Under the pieces are notes generated by a model. The model had not been told where the DNA came from. It worked only from the letters and a program-made list of their open reading frames with translations, and searched no databases. The translations under genes were made by a program, and so were the position numbers. Positions 38,565 to 47,532 of a stretch of DNA of 64,000 nt are shown one piece after another. Position 1 is the first letter of the stretch, and every line of letters starts with the position of its first letter. The DNA is from Rathayibacter sp. VKM Ac-2759 (GTDB lineage: Bacteria > Actinomycetota > Actinomycetes > Actinomycetales > Microbacteriaceae): NCBI RefSeq assembly GCF_009834225.1, contig NZ_CP047176.1, positions 2,356,001 to 2,420,000 on the forward strand, in the 5' to 3' direction.

Positions 38565-39941
38565 CTAGAACAGCCGGATCGGGTTCACGATGTCCGCGTA
38601 GATGAGCAGGGCGCTCATCCCTCCGAGGACGATGACGACCACGTACGTCAGCGGCAGCAGGCGGGCGATGTCGAAGGGCCCCGGGTCGCGCTTGCCGAAG
38701 AGCTTCGCGGTGCGGCGTCGGACGCCTTCCCAGAGGGCGCCGGCGATGTGGCCGCCGTCCATCGGGAGCAGCGGCACGAGGTTGAAGACGAGCAGTGCCA
38801 CGTTGAGCGAGGCGAGCACGCCGACCATCGTCTGGATCTTCGAGACGATCGGCAGCTGGTCGGAGGCGGCGATCTCGCCCGCGATCCGGCCGACGCCGAC
38901 CACGCTGATCGGTCCGTTCGCGTCGCGCTCCTCGTTGCCGAAGGCGGCCTGCGCCACGTCGTAGAGGCGCTGCGGGAGGTTGAGGATCACGTGGGCGACG
39001 CTCGTGATGTTCGTCCACACCGTCTCGGGGACGGCCGTGATCGGCTGCTGGACGAGCGCGCTCGTCGGCGAGATGCCGATGAAGCCGACGGTCTGCGTCT
39101 CGACGGCTCCGGAGGCGTCCGTCACGACCGCGCCCGACGCGTCGGTGACGGCGACCTCGTTCTCGACGGGCGTGATGGTGAGGGTGACGGCCTGTCCGTC
39201 GCGGTCGACGACCACCTCGAGCGGCGTGTTCGCCGACTCGCGGATGATCGGCGTGAGGTCGTCCCACGAGGACACCGCCGTGCCGTCGATCGAGGTGATG
39301 GTGTCGCCGGGCAGGATCCCCGCCGCCGCTCCGGGAGACAGCGGGTCGTCGGCGGAGCAGGTCTCGGCGCCCGTCGAGGAGGCGGGGACGACGCACTGGG
39401 AGACGGTGGCGATGGTGGAGGTGCTCTGCGCCACTCCGATGCCGCAGAGCAGCACGGTGAAGAGCACGGTCGCGATCACGAGGTTCATGAACGGGCCGCC
39501 GAACATGATGACGACGCGCTTCCAGACCGGCAGACGGTAGAATGCGCGGTGCTCCTCGCCCTCGCCGATGGTCTCGGCACTCGCCGCCCGGGCCTCGTCG
39601 ATCATCGACGGGCGGCTGCTCGCGCGGATGTCGGCCGACTGCTGGCCGACGCCCTTGAACATGCCGACCGCCGACTCCGTGAGCGGATCGCCCTCGTGCT
39701 TCGGCGGGTACATGCCGATCATGGCGATGTAGCCGCCGAGCGGGATCGCCTTGATCCCGTACTCCGTCTCTCCCCGACGCCTCGAGAAGATGGTCGGACC
39801 GAATCCGATCATGTACTGCGTCACCTTGACGCCGAACAGCTTCGCGGGAACCAGGTGCCCCACCTCGTGCAGGGCGATCGAGAGCGCGACGCCGACGGCG
39901 ATGATGACGACGCCGAGGACGAAGAGAAGCACGGATTCCAC
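38565..39941 (-). CDS. rip1: Site-2 intramembrane metalloprotease (RseP/Rip1 type)
   Basis: A 458-residue M50 zinc protease that cuts membrane-bound regulators such as anti-sigma factors. The first membrane helix carries the zinc motif HEVGH (His25, Glu26, His29). A central PDZ domain (about 200-270, AAGILPGDTITSIDGTAV) follows. The last helices contain the third ligand in LVPLLPMDGGHI. It lies between dxr and ispG as Rip1 does in mycobacteria. A GTG start with TACAGT exactly 6 nt upstream indicates a leaderless transcript. A polar loop of about 30 residues at 85-115 is unusual but in frame. Confidence 0.93.
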   Translation of the reverse strand: MESVLLFVLGVVIIAVGVALSIALHEVGHLVPAKLFGVKVTQYMIGFGPTIFSRRRGETEYGIKAIPLGGYIAMIGMYPPKHEGDPLTESAVGMFKGVGQQSADIRASSRPSMIDEARAASAETIGEGEEHRAFYRLPVWKRVVIMFGGPFMNLVIATVLFTVLLCGIGVAQSTSTIATVSQCVVPASSTGAETCSADDPLSPGAAAGILPGDTITSIDGTAVSSWDDLTPIIRESANTPLEVVVDRDGQAVTLTITPVENEVAVTDASGAVVTDASGAVETQTVGFIGISPTSALVQQPITAVPETVWTNITSVAHVILNLPQRLYDVAQAAFGNEERDANGPISVVGVGRIAGEIAASDQLPIVSKIQTMVGVLASLNVALLVFNLVPLLPMDGGHIAGALWEGVRRRTAKLFGKRDPGPFDIARLLPLTYVVVIVLGGMSALLIYADIVNPIRLF

Positions 39942-39947
39942 TGGGTC

Positions 39948-39953
39948 ACTGTA
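39948..39953 (-). promoter_or_regulatory. -10 element TACAGT for rip1
   Basis: TACAGT on the minus strand, 6 nt before the GTG at 39941; no ribosome binding site. Confidence 0.5.
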
Positions 39954-40026
39954 GGCCGGGGTGTGGACATCCCGCTGGGCTGCGCCTGGGCGTCGTCGAT
40001 GAGTCGCGGTGGCGAGCAGGACATCA

Positions 40027-40074
40027 GCTGAGAGTGGGGCTGGTCGACGATCGTGCCTGACGACCGCTCTCAGC
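40027..40074 (-). terminator. Hairpin downstream of dxr
   Basis: GCTGAGAGTGG (40027-40037) pairs with CCGCTCTCAGC (40064-40074), 11 pairs with one wobble and a 26-nt loop. It lies 22 nt after the dxr stop and upstream of rip1, so the two genes are probably separate transcripts. Confidence 0.6.
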
Positions 40075-40095
40075 CGAGGTGGTGCGCCGGAACGC

Positions 40096-41178
40096 TCAGG
40101 CGGAGGCGATCCGCTCGTCCGCCGTGCGCCGCGCCCACGTCTCGGCCTCGGCCAGCGACTCGCGGGTCAGCGCTCCGTCGACCGTGTGCGCGTCGACCAC
40201 GGCCTCGACCGTGTCGAGGATGTCGAGGTAGCCGATCCGCCCCGCGTGGAACGCCTGCACCGCCTGCTCGTTCGCCGCGTTGAACACGGCCGGGTACGAC
40301 GCCCCCGCGACGCCGACGCGCTTCGCCACCTGCACCGAGGGGAACGCCTCCTCGTCGAGCGGCTCGAAGGTCCAGGTGTGCGCGCGCGTCCAGTCGAGCG
40401 GGACTCCGACGCCCGCGACCCGGTGCGGCCAGTCGAGACCGAGCGAGATCGGCAGCCGCATGTCGGGCGGCGAGGCCTGCGCGATCGTGGAGCCGTCGAC
40501 GAACTCGACCATCGAGTGGATGACCGACTGCGGGTGCACCGTCACGTCGATCCGGTCGTAGGGCACGTCGAAGAGCAGGTGCGCCTCGATGACCTCGAGC
40601 CCCTTGTTGACGAGGGTCGACGAGTTCGTCGTCACGACGAGGCCCATGTCCCAGGTCGGGTGCGCGAGTGCCTGCGCGGGAGTGACGTCGCGGAGGGAGG
40701 CGCGGTCGCGTCCCCGGAACGGTCCGCCGGACGCCGTGAGCACGAGCCGGCGCACCTCGCGGTGCTCCCCCGCGAGCAGCGCCTGCGCGATCGCGGAGTG
40801 CTCGGAGTCGACGGGGACGATCTGCCCGGGCGCCGCGAGGGAGGTGACCAGCTCGCCGCCGACGATCAGCGACTCCTTGTTGGCGAGGGCGAGCGTCCGC
40901 CCCTCCTCGAGTGCGGCGAGCGTCGGGCCGAGGCCCACGGAGCCGGTGATCCCGTTGAGGACGACGTCCGCCTCCACACTCCGCACCAGCTGCTCGGCCT
41001 CGATCTCGCCGAAGGCCGTGTGCTCGACCCCGAAGGCGGCGGCCTGCTCGGCGACGACGGCGCGGTTCGTGCCCGCCGAGAGGCCGACGACCTCGAAGCG
41101 GTCGCGGTTCGCGCCGATGACGTCGAGGGCCTGCGTGCCGATGGACCCGGTCGAGCCGAGGATGATGACCCTGCGCAT
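40096..41178 (-). CDS. dxr: 1-Deoxy-D-xylulose-5-phosphate reductoisomerase
   Basis: A 360-residue NADPH enzyme making MEP, the second step of the non-mevalonate isoprenoid pathway. The N-terminal [13 protein letters not shown] binds [30 protein letters not shown] and [10 protein letters not shown] supply substrate and metal residues; HPTWDMG and the flexible-loop [12 protein letters not shown] are conserved, and NAANEQAV is near the end. A CAGGAT hexamer lies 6 nt before the ATG, fitting the leaderless pattern. With ispG it forms a partial MEP cluster. Confidence 0.95.
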   Translation of the reverse strand: MRRVIILGSTGSIGTQALDVIGANRDRFEVVGLSAGTNRAVVAEQAAAFGVEHTAFGEIEAEQLVRSVEADVVLNGITGSVGLGPTLAALEEGRTLALANKESLIVGGELVTSLAAPGQIVPVDSEHSAIAQALLAGEHREVRRLVLTASGGPFRGRDRASLRDVTPAQALAHPTWDMGLVVTTNSSTLVNKGLEVIEAHLLFDVPYDRIDVTVHPQSVIHSMVEFVDGSTIAQASPPDMRLPISLGLDWPHRVAGVGVPLDWTRAHTWTFEPLDEEAFPSVQVAKRVGVAGASYPAVFNAANEQAVQAFHAGRIGYLDILDTVEAVVDAHTVDGALTRESLAEAETWARRTADERIASA

Positions 41179-41215
41179 CCGCCCATCCTGGCACGGGCGC
41201 CCGGCCGCGCCGGGG

Positions 41216-42181
41216 TCAGCTGACGGCGAGGATGTCGATCACGAAGACGAGCGTGTCGGTGCCGCTGATGCCCGCGTCCGCGTTGCCCGCGTCTCCGTAG
41301 CCCTGGGCGGGCGGGATCACGACGAGGACCTGCGAGCCGACCGTCTGGCCGACCACCGCCTGCTTGAAGCCCTCGATCACGTCTCCGGTGCCGAAGGAGG
41401 CGGGTGTGCCCGAGCCCCAGCTCTGGTCGAAGACCGTGCCGGTGCCCCAGACGACGCCCTGGTACTGCACGACGAGCGAGTCGCCGTCGACCACGGTCTG
41501 GCCGTCGCCCTTCTTCAGCACCGCGATCTGCAGGTCGGCGGGCGGGTCGGTCGCGGGGATGGTCACGGTCGGCGTGCCGTCCTCGGCGAGCGCCACGGTC
41601 GGGAGGCCGTCGACGGGCGCCTGCGGCTCGCCGGTCGCGGTCGTCGGGATGATGCCCTCGACGTCGATCACCATGACGATCGAGTCGGTCGCCGCGATGC
41701 CGAGGTCGGTGTTGCCCGCGTCGCCGAAGGCGTCGGCGGGCGGCACCACGGCGACGACCCGCGATCCGACGGTCGCGCAGTTCACGGCCTTCACGAGGCC
41801 GGCGAGGTACTGCTCGGTGTCGACCTCGAACGCCGCGCGGCCCCCGGAGGCGTAGCTGCTCGCCGAGAACTCGGCGCCGCTGGTCCCGTTGTAGAGGGTG
41901 TAGTCGACGAGGACCGTGTCGCCCTCGGCGACCGTCGCTCCGGTGCCCTCGATGGCGACGGAGCGCTCGGTGTCGTCGACGCTGATCGGCGTCGGGAACA
42001 CGGTGACGGGCTTGGTCGCGAAGTCGCCGCTGGTCTGCACGGCGCTGGTCGCGTCCCCCTCCGAGACGCAGGTGAGCGGAGTCGCCGACGCGCTCGGAGC
42101 CGCATCCTCGGCGGTTCCGGTGCAGGCCGTCAGGCCGAGGGTCGCGGCCACGACGGCCACGATCGCGAGTGTTCTGCGCAC
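41216..42181 (-). CDS. FKBP-type peptidyl-prolyl isomerase lipoprotein with two FKBP-like domains
   Basis: A 321-residue secreted lipoprotein. The signal peptide ends in the lipobox LTAC with Cys20. A Thr/Ser-rich linker leads to a first FKBP-like domain (about 80-175, with [16 protein letters not shown] and PPADAFGD) and a second, better conserved one (about 215-320, with [23 protein letters not shown], here split at Gly, and [10 protein letters not shown]). Such proteins assist folding outside the membrane. GTG start with GGAAAGG upstream. The first domain is more divergent and may not be active. Confidence 0.87.
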   Translation of the reverse strand: MRRTLAIVAVVAATLGLTACTGTAEDAAPSASATPLTCVSEGDATSAVQTSGDFATKPVTVFPTPISVDDTERSVAIEGTGATVAEGDTVLVDYTLYNGTSGAEFSASSYASGGRAAFEVDTEQYLAGLVKAVNCATVGSRVVAVVPPADAFGDAGNTDLGIAATDSIVMVIDVEGIIPTTATGEPQAPVDGLPTVALAEDGTPTVTIPATDPPADLQIAVLKKGDGQTVVDGDSLVVQYQGVVWGTGTVFDQSWGSGTPASFGTGDVIEGFKQAVVGQTVGSQVLVVIPPAQGYGDAGNADAGISGTDTLVFVIDILAVS

Positions 42182-42256
42182 AGCGCACCTTTCCTCTCCG
42201 GCGGAGCCGGCACGTACGGGGAGGAGTCCATCCTGCGCGACCCTCCTATGGAGGGC

Positions 42257-42310
42257 CTGGACGCGGAGGCCGGAGGAGCTGGACGCGGAGGCCGGAGGAG
42301 CTGGACGCGG
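42257..42310. repeat. 22-bp tandem repeat ahead of gabT
   Basis: Exact copies at 42257-42278 and 42279-42300 and a 10-bp partial third at 42301-42310, in the divergent space between the FKBP gene and the first gabT. Confidence 0.85.
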
Positions 42311-42344
42311 TGCGTCGGCACGGGGTCCTCGGAGGCCGCTCGCC

Positions 42345-42350
42345 TACCAT
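42345..42350 (+). promoter_or_regulatory. -10 element TACCAT for the first gabT
   Basis: TACCAT 6 nt before the ATG at 42357; no binding site. Confidence 0.5.
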
Positions 42351-42356
42351 GGCGGC

Positions 42357-43691
42357 ATGCGTGAATTCTCGGTCCCCCAGTCCCGAGAGCTCGTCACCGA
42401 GCTCCCCGGCCCGCGCTCGATCGCCCTGCAGGAGCGCCGCGTCGCGAGCGTCTCACGGGGCGCCGGCACCCTCGCGAACATCTACATGGACCACGCCTCG
42501 GGCGCCGTCCTGGTCGACGTCGACGGCAACCGCCTCATCGACCTCGGCTGCGGCATCGGAGTCACGACCATCGGCCACGCGCACCCGGCGGTCGCCGCGG
42601 CCGCCGCCGCCCAGGCCGACAAGCTGACCCACACCCTCTTCACGGTGACGCCGTACGAGAACTACGTGCGCGTCGCCGAGAAGCTCGCCGAGATCACCCC
42701 CGGCGACTTCGAGAAGCACTCCATCCTCGTGAACTCGGGCGCGGAGGCGGTCGAGAACGCGGTCAAGATCGCCCGCAAGCACACGGGTCGCCGCGCCATC
42801 GCCTCCCTCGACCACGCGTTCCACGGCCGCACCAACCTGACGATGGCGATGACCTACCGCCCCTGGCCCGAGCGCGCGGGCATGGGCCCGTTCCCGGGCG
42901 AGATCTACAGCCTCCCGATGAGCTACCCGTTCCGCGACCCCGAGGGCATGACGGGCGCGGAGGCGGCGGAGCGCGCCATCGACTACATCCGCACCCACAT
43001 CGGCGCCGAGGAGCTCGCGGCTCTGTTCGTCGAGCCGATCCAGGGCGACGGCGGCATCATCATCCCCGCGGCCGGCTACTTCGAGCGCCTCTCCGAGTTC
43101 TGCACCGAGAACGGCATCGTCTTCGTCGCCGACGAGATCCAGGCGGGCATCGCGCGCACCGGCACCTGGTACGCGATGGAGCACTTCGGAGTCGTCCCCG
43201 ACCTCGTCACGACCGCCAAGGGCATCGCGGGCGGCTTCCCCCTCGCGGCGGTCACCGGTCGCGCCGAGATCATGGACGCCGTGCAGCCCGGCGGCATCGG
43301 CGGGACCTTCGGCGGCAACCCGGTCTCGACCGCCGCCGCGCTGGCCACGTTCGAGGCGATCGAGTCGGAGGGTCTCCTCGCCGAGGCGCAGCGCGTCGAG
43401 CGCGCCCTGTGGGCCCGCATCGGCGACTGGGCCGAGCGCTTCCCCGTCGTCGGCGAGGTCCGAGGCAAGGGCGCCATGTTCGGCGTCGAGCTCGTGCACC
43501 CCGGCACGAAGCGCCAGAACCCGGAGGCGCTCGCGGCGGTCCTCGAGCACGCGACCACCAACGGCGTCATCGTCCTCGACGCCGGCAGCTGGGACAGCGT
43601 CCTGCGCATCATGCCGAGCGTGGTCATCAGCGACGAGCTGATCGACGACGCTGCCAGCGTCATCGAGGAGGCCCTCGCGACGCTGGGCTGA
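42357..43691 (+). CDS. gabT: 4-Aminobutyrate aminotransferase (copy 1)
   Basis: A 444-residue fold type I class III PLP enzyme transferring the amino group of GABA to 2-oxoglutarate. It has NSGAEAVENAVKIARKHTGR for PLP phosphate binding, the FHGRTNLTMAMT loop, VADEIQAGIARTG with the cofactor Asp, and the Schiff-base Lys288 in TTAKGIAGG. A second copy 2.7 kb downstream is clearly paralogous along its whole length. No succinate-semialdehyde dehydrogenase is in the window. Probably leaderless. Confidence 0.9.
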   Translation: MREFSVPQSRELVTELPGPRSIALQERRVASVSRGAGTLANIYMDHASGAVLVDVDGNRLIDLGCGIGVTTIGHAHPAVAAAAAAQADKLTHTLFTVTPYENYVRVAEKLAEITPGDFEKHSILVNSGAEAVENAVKIARKHTGRRAIASLDHAFHGRTNLTMAMTYRPWPERAGMGPFPGEIYSLPMSYPFRDPEGMTGAEAAERAIDYIRTHIGAEELAALFVEPIQGDGGIIIPAAGYFERLSEFCTENGIVFVADEIQAGIARTGTWYAMEHFGVVPDLVTTAKGIAGGFPLAAVTGRAEIMDAVQPGGIGGTFGGNPVSTAAALATFEAIESEGLLAEAQRVERALWARIGDWAERFPVVGEVRGKGAMFGVELVHPGTKRQNPEALAAVLEHATTNGVIVLDAGSWDSVLRIMPSVVISDELIDDAASVIEEALATLG

Positions 43692-43722
43692 CCGCATGAC
43701 GCGGGCGGCATGCACCCGCCGG

Positions 43723-43728
43723 TAGCCT
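43723..43728 (+). promoter_or_regulatory. -10 element TAGCCT for plsC
   Basis: TAGCCT 7 nt before the ATG at 43736. Confidence 0.45.
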
Positions 43729-43735
43729 CGTCCGA

Positions 43736-44491
43736 ATGCGGACCGACGACGACCACGAGAGGCCGACCCCACCCGGGATCGGCCTCTCGGCGCGTCTGGC
43801 GCGCCTCACCATGGGCGGCGCCGGGCGGATGATCTACCGGCCGATCGTCGAGGGCCGGGACAACGTGCCCTCCTCCGGTCGCGTGATCCTCGCGAGCAAC
43901 CACCTCTCGTTCATCGACTCCCCCGTGCTGACGCTGCTCGCGCCGCGGCCGGTGCAGTTCCTGGCGAAGGCCGACTACTTCACGGGGTCGGGCGTCCGCG
44001 GAGCGCTCTCCCGCTCCTTCTTCACTGCCGTCGGAGCCGTCCCGGTCGAGCGCGGAGCGGGACAGGCCGCGCAGGAGGCGCTCGATCTCGGGCGCGCGAT
44101 CCTCGAGCGCGACGAGGCGTTCGCCGTCTACCCCGAGGGCACCCGCTCCCGCGACGGCCGCCTGTACCGGGGCCGCACCGGAGTGGCCTGGCTCGCCCTC
44201 ACGACGGGCGCTCCGGTCGTCCCCGTCGGACTGATCGGCACCCAGGAGCTGCAGCCCGTCGGCTCGAGCATCCCGCGGCTGCACCGCATCACGGTCCGCT
44301 TCGGCGATCCGCTCGACCTGTCGCCCCACGGCTCCGCCGACTCCGGTCGTGCCCGACGCCACGCGACGGACGAGGTGATGACCGCGATCCACGCGCTCTC
44401 GGGCCAGGAGCTCGCCGGCGCCTACAACGAGTCGCCGCCCGCGGGGACAGTGGAGCGCATCAAGCGGGCCCTGCCGCACGAGCGGCGCTGA
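43736..44491 (+). CDS. plsC: 1-Acyl-sn-glycerol-3-phosphate acyltransferase family protein
   Basis: A 251-residue PlsC-type acyltransferase that adds the second acyl chain in phospholipid synthesis. The catalytic H-x4-D motif is NHLSFID (His56, Asp61). The substrate-binding block is YPEGTRSRDG (about 130-139), and VPVGLIGT follows. A hydrophobic region near 45-85 anchors it to the membrane surface. It lies between the two gabT copies with no obvious functional link, and several plsC paralogues per genome are usual in this group. Confidence 0.88.
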   Translation: MRTDDDHERPTPPGIGLSARLARLTMGGAGRMIYRPIVEGRDNVPSSGRVILASNHLSFIDSPVLTLLAPRPVQFLAKADYFTGSGVRGALSRSFFTAVGAVPVERGAGQAAQEALDLGRAILERDEAFAVYPEGTRSRDGRLYRGRTGVAWLALTTGAPVVPVGLIGTQELQPVGSSIPRLHRITVRFGDPLDLSPHGSADSGRARRHATDEVMTAIHALSGQELAGAYNESPPAGTVERIKRALPHERR

Positions 44492-44527
44492 CTCACTCCG
44501 AGGAGCTCGCTCACTCCGAGGAGCTCG
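44492..44527. repeat. 18-bp tandem duplication across the osmC stop codon
   Basis: Identical 18-bp units at 44492-44509 and 44510-44527. The second unit contains the osmC stop; the first, lying downstream of it on the minus strand, would give an in-frame second stop. Confidence 0.9.
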
Positions 44528-44993
44528 GCCCCGCCTCCGCCGTCGGCTCGTGCCCGACGGGGAAGCTCACCGAGTTCGCGATGAAGCACAGCCGCGACGC
44601 CTCGGCGTGCAGGGTCTGCGCCAGGGCGACCATCGACTCGTCGGCGACGCGGACGCGCGGCCGGAGCGTCACCGACTCGAACCGGCCGCCCTCGCCCTCC
44701 TGCACCATTCTTCCGACGGCGTCGTCCGTGTATCCCGTGACGACGACGCCGTTCTTGACGGCCACGTGCAGGTACGAGAGCAGGTGGCACTGCGCGAGGG
44801 AGGCGATCAGCAGCTGCTCCGGGTTCCACCGGTCGCGGTCCCCGCGGAACGGAGTGTCGGCCGAGCCGAGGATCGGCGCCGGTCCCTGCGCGGTGAGGAG
44901 ATTCTGCCGCCCGTACTCGCGGTACCCGCTGGTCCCGGTCCCCTGGTCACCCTCCCAGACGACGGAAACCGCGTAATCGTGCGCTGCTTTCAT
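44511..44993 (-). CDS. OsmC/Ohr family peroxiredoxin-like protein
   Basis: A 160-residue OsmC-fold protein with the two reactive cysteines Cys69 (LAQCHLL) and Cys136 (RLCFIANSV). Members reduce organic hydroperoxides through a cysteine pair, using lipoyl or low-molecular-weight thiols. The NPEQLLIASLAQCH segment fits the OsmC/YhfA-like group rather than classical Ohr. It is divergent from the second gabT with 89 bp between. A short Ser-rich tail (PSSSE) ends in a region duplicated at the DNA level. Confidence 0.87.
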   Translation of the reverse strand: MKAAHDYAVSVVWEGDQGTGTSGYREYGRQNLLTAQGPAPILGSADTPFRGDRDRWNPEQLLIASLAQCHLLSYLHVAVKNGVVVTGYTDDAVGRMVQEGEGGRFESVTLRPRVRVADESMVALAQTLHAEASRLCFIANSVSFPVGHEPTAEAGPSSSE

Positions 44994-45082
44994 CGGTATG
45001 CCCCTTCTCGTCGGTGGATCAGGCCGGTCTCGGCCGTCTGGACCACCGCGCCCCGAGGGCTCGCGGATAGACTCGACGGACC

Positions 45083-46444
45083 ATGACAGACACGCTCGCC
45101 CCCCAGGTTCCCACGTCGGCAGTCCCCCAGGAGCGGCGCCTCGCGACCGAGATCCCGGGGCCGCGATCCCGGGCCCTGCACGAGCGACGCCTCGCCGTCG
45201 TCCCGGCGGGCGTGGGCACGGCGCTGCCCGTCTACATCGACCGCGCCCACGGGGCGATCCTCGTCGACGTCGACGGCAACCAGTTCATCGACCTCGGCGC
45301 CGGCATCGGCGTCACCACCATCGGGCACACCGACGACGCGGTGGTCGCCGCCGCGACCGCGCAGCTCGGTCGCCTGACCCACACGCTCTTCACCGTCACG
45401 CCCTACGAGCCCTACATCCGCGTCGCCGAGCTGCTCGCCGAGCACACCCCCGGCGATTTCGCGAAGAAGACGGTGCTCGTCAACTCCGGCGCGGAGGCGG
45501 TCGAGAACGCCGTCAAGATCGCACGCAAGCACACCGGCCGCCCCGGCGTCGCGGTGCTCGACCACGCGTACCACGGCCGCACCAACCTCACGATGGCCAT
45601 GAACTTCAAGGCCCTCCCCTACGGACTCGGCTTCGGACCGTTCGCGAGCGACGTCCACCGCGCCCCGAGCTCGTACCCCTACCACGACGGCCTCTCGGGT
45701 GCCGGGGCGGCGGAGCGCACGATCTCGTACCTCGAGAAGACGGTCGGCGCCTCCGCGCTGGCCTGCCTCGTCGTCGAGCCCGTTCAGGGCGAGGGCGGCT
45801 TCATGGTGCCGGCCCAGGGCTACCTCCCCGCACTGCAGGAGTGGTGCACCGCGAACGGCATCGTCTTCGTCGCCGACGAGATCCAGTCGGGCATGGCCCG
45901 CACCGGCGCGTACTTCGCGAGCGAGCACTTCGGTCTCGTCCCCGATCTGGTGCTCTCCGCGAAGGGCATCGCGGGCGGCCTCCCGCTCGCCGGTGTGACC
46001 GGACGGGCCGAGATCATGGACTCGGCGCAGGCCGGCGGGCTCGGAGGGACCTTCGGCGGCAACCCCGTCGCGGCGGCCGCCGCTGTCGCCGTGTTCGAGC
46101 GCATCGAGCAGGACGGCCTCCTCGCCGAGGCCGATCGCATCGGCACGCGCCTCGGCGCCGCGCTGCGCGCGCTGCAGGAGCAGTACGACATCATCGGCGA
46201 CGTCCGCGGCATCGGCGCGATGATGGCGATCGAGCTCGTCCAGCCGGGTACGGCCGCGACGACGAAGGCGCCGAACACGGCCGCCGTCACCGCGATCATC
46301 GACTACGCGGCGGCGCACGGCGTCCTCGTGCTGAGCGCCGGCACCTACGGCAACGTGGTCCGCTTCCTCCCGAGCCTCGCCCTCACCGACGAGCTGCTCG
46401 ACGACGCGGTCTCGGTGCTCGCGGAGGCCTTCGCCACCCTCTGA
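45083..46444 (+). CDS. gabT: 4-Aminobutyrate aminotransferase (copy 2)
   Basis: A 453-residue paralogue of the gene at 42357, with the same motifs: NSGAEAVENAVKIARKHTGR, YHGRTNLTMAMN, VADEIQSGMARTG, and the PLP lysine in LSAKGIAGG. It has a slightly longer N-terminus and a diverged C-terminal third. Two closely related copies may differ in substrate (GABA, 5-aminovalerate, beta-alanine) or in regulation. The asparaginase gene follows after 92 bp. Confidence 0.9.
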   Translation: MTDTLAPQVPTSAVPQERRLATEIPGPRSRALHERRLAVVPAGVGTALPVYIDRAHGAILVDVDGNQFIDLGAGIGVTTIGHTDDAVVAAATAQLGRLTHTLFTVTPYEPYIRVAELLAEHTPGDFAKKTVLVNSGAEAVENAVKIARKHTGRPGVAVLDHAYHGRTNLTMAMNFKALPYGLGFGPFASDVHRAPSSYPYHDGLSGAGAAERTISYLEKTVGASALACLVVEPVQGEGGFMVPAQGYLPALQEWCTANGIVFVADEIQSGMARTGAYFASEHFGLVPDLVLSAKGIAGGLPLAGVTGRAEIMDSAQAGGLGGTFGGNPVAAAAAVAVFERIEQDGLLAEADRIGTRLGAALRALQEQYDIIGDVRGIGAMMAIELVQPGTAATTKAPNTAAVTAIIDYAAAHGVLVLSAGTYGNVVRFLPSLALTDELLDDAVSVLAEAFATL

Positions 46445-46524
46445 TCCCGATCCGCGGGGCGCCGTCCTCGAGCACGAGCGGCGTCTCGCGGCCGGGACCG
46501 GACAGGAGTCGACCGGGCGTCGGG

Positions 46525-46530
46525 CAAGAT
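46525..46530 (+). promoter_or_regulatory. -10-like element CAAGAT for the asparaginase gene
   Basis: CAAGAT 6 nt before the ATG at 46537. A GGAGGG also lies directly before the start but is too close to be an ideal binding site. Confidence 0.35.
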
Positions 46531-46536
46531 GGAGGG

Positions 46537-47532
46537 ATGCCCGCAGGTACCTTCACCGTCGCAGAGTCCGTCGAACTGGCCGTCGTCGAGCGATCCGGCT
46601 TCATCGAGTCGCGTCACTCCGGCTCCGCGGTCGTCCTCGACTCCGACGGCCGCGTGGCCCGCAGCCTCGGCACGCCGACCGCTCCGATCTTCCCGAGGTC
46701 GTGCCTCAAGCCCTTCCAGGCCCTCGCGGTGATGACCGCGGGTGTCGATCTCACCGGGGCGGAGGCGGTCATCGCGACCGCGAGTCACGCCGGCATCCCG
46801 CAGCACGTCGCGCTCGTGCAGAACCTGCTGTTCCGGGCCGGCCTCGACCACACGGCGCTGCAGTGCCCGGCCGACTGGCCCGGCGACTCCACGACGCGCA
46901 GCCAGCTCATGCGGGCGGGCGCGACGCAGGACCCGCTCTACATGAACTGCTCGGGCAAGCACGCCGCGATGCTGCTCGCCTGCGTGCAGAACGGCTGGAG
47001 CACCGAGGACTACCTCGAGCGCTCGCACCCCCTGCAGCAGCACATCGTCGACACGATCGAGCGCCTCACCGGCGAGCGGATCGTCGCGTCCGGCATCGAC
47101 GGCTGCGGTGCGCCGGTGCACGCCCTGCCGCTGACCGCGCTGGCGAAGGGCATCTCGCGGATCGTCTCCTCCTCCGCCGCCTCGCCCTTCGGCCTCTACC
47201 GGCAGGCCGGAGTGCTGACGAACTCGATCCTCGAGAACGCGTGGGCGATCGACGGACCGGGTCGCGACAACACCGTCGTCATCGAGCGCCTCGGCCTGGT
47301 CGCCAAGCTCGGCGCCGAGGGCGTGCTGGTGATGGCCTCCCCCGACGGCACGACCGTGGCGCTCAAGATCCTCGACGGCAGCCTGCGCGCCGCGACGGTC
47401 GTCGCTCTGAAGCTGCTCGTCGAGATCGGCGCCGTCGACCGCGCGGCCGCCAACGACGTGCTGGTGAAGCTCAACCCCGTGGTCTCGGGTGGCGGGCGCC
47501 CGGTCGGCGCGATTCGCGCCTCCTACGTCTGA
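46537..47532 (+). CDS. L-asparaginase II (thermolabile, Rhizobium-type family)
   Basis: A 331-residue protein of the asparaginase II family that is unrelated to E. coli AnsA/AnsB. Typical blocks are RSGFIESRHSGSAVVLD, PRSCLKPFQAL (the serine-cysteine-lysine element), SHAGIPQHV, NCSGKHAAML and GIDGCGAPVHALP. It deaminates asparagine to aspartate and ammonia. Its 3' end overlaps the convergent ABC permease gene by 62 nt, an unusually long tail overlap with both C-termini in frame. Confidence 0.87.
   Translation: MPAGTFTVAESVELAVVERSGFIESRHSGSAVVLDSDGRVARSLGTPTAPIFPRSCLKPFQALAVMTAGVDLTGAEAVIATASHAGIPQHVALVQNLLFRAGLDHTALQCPADWPGDSTTRSQLMRAGATQDPLYMNCSGKHAAMLLACVQNGWSTEDYLERSHPLQQHIVDTIERLTGERIVASGIDGCGAPVHALPLTALAKGISRIVSSSAASPFGLYRQAGVLTNSILENAWAIDGPGRDNTVVIERLGLVAKLGAEGVLVMASPDGTTVALKILDGSLRAATVVALKLLVEIGAVDRAAANDVLVKLNPVVSGGGRPVGAIRASYV

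Noticed and set aside
39942..40095. A tRNA or small RNA gene between rip1 and dxr
   Set aside because: No cloverleaf or conserved T-arm is present. The visible structure is explained by the hairpin at 40027-40074 and the rip1 promoter.
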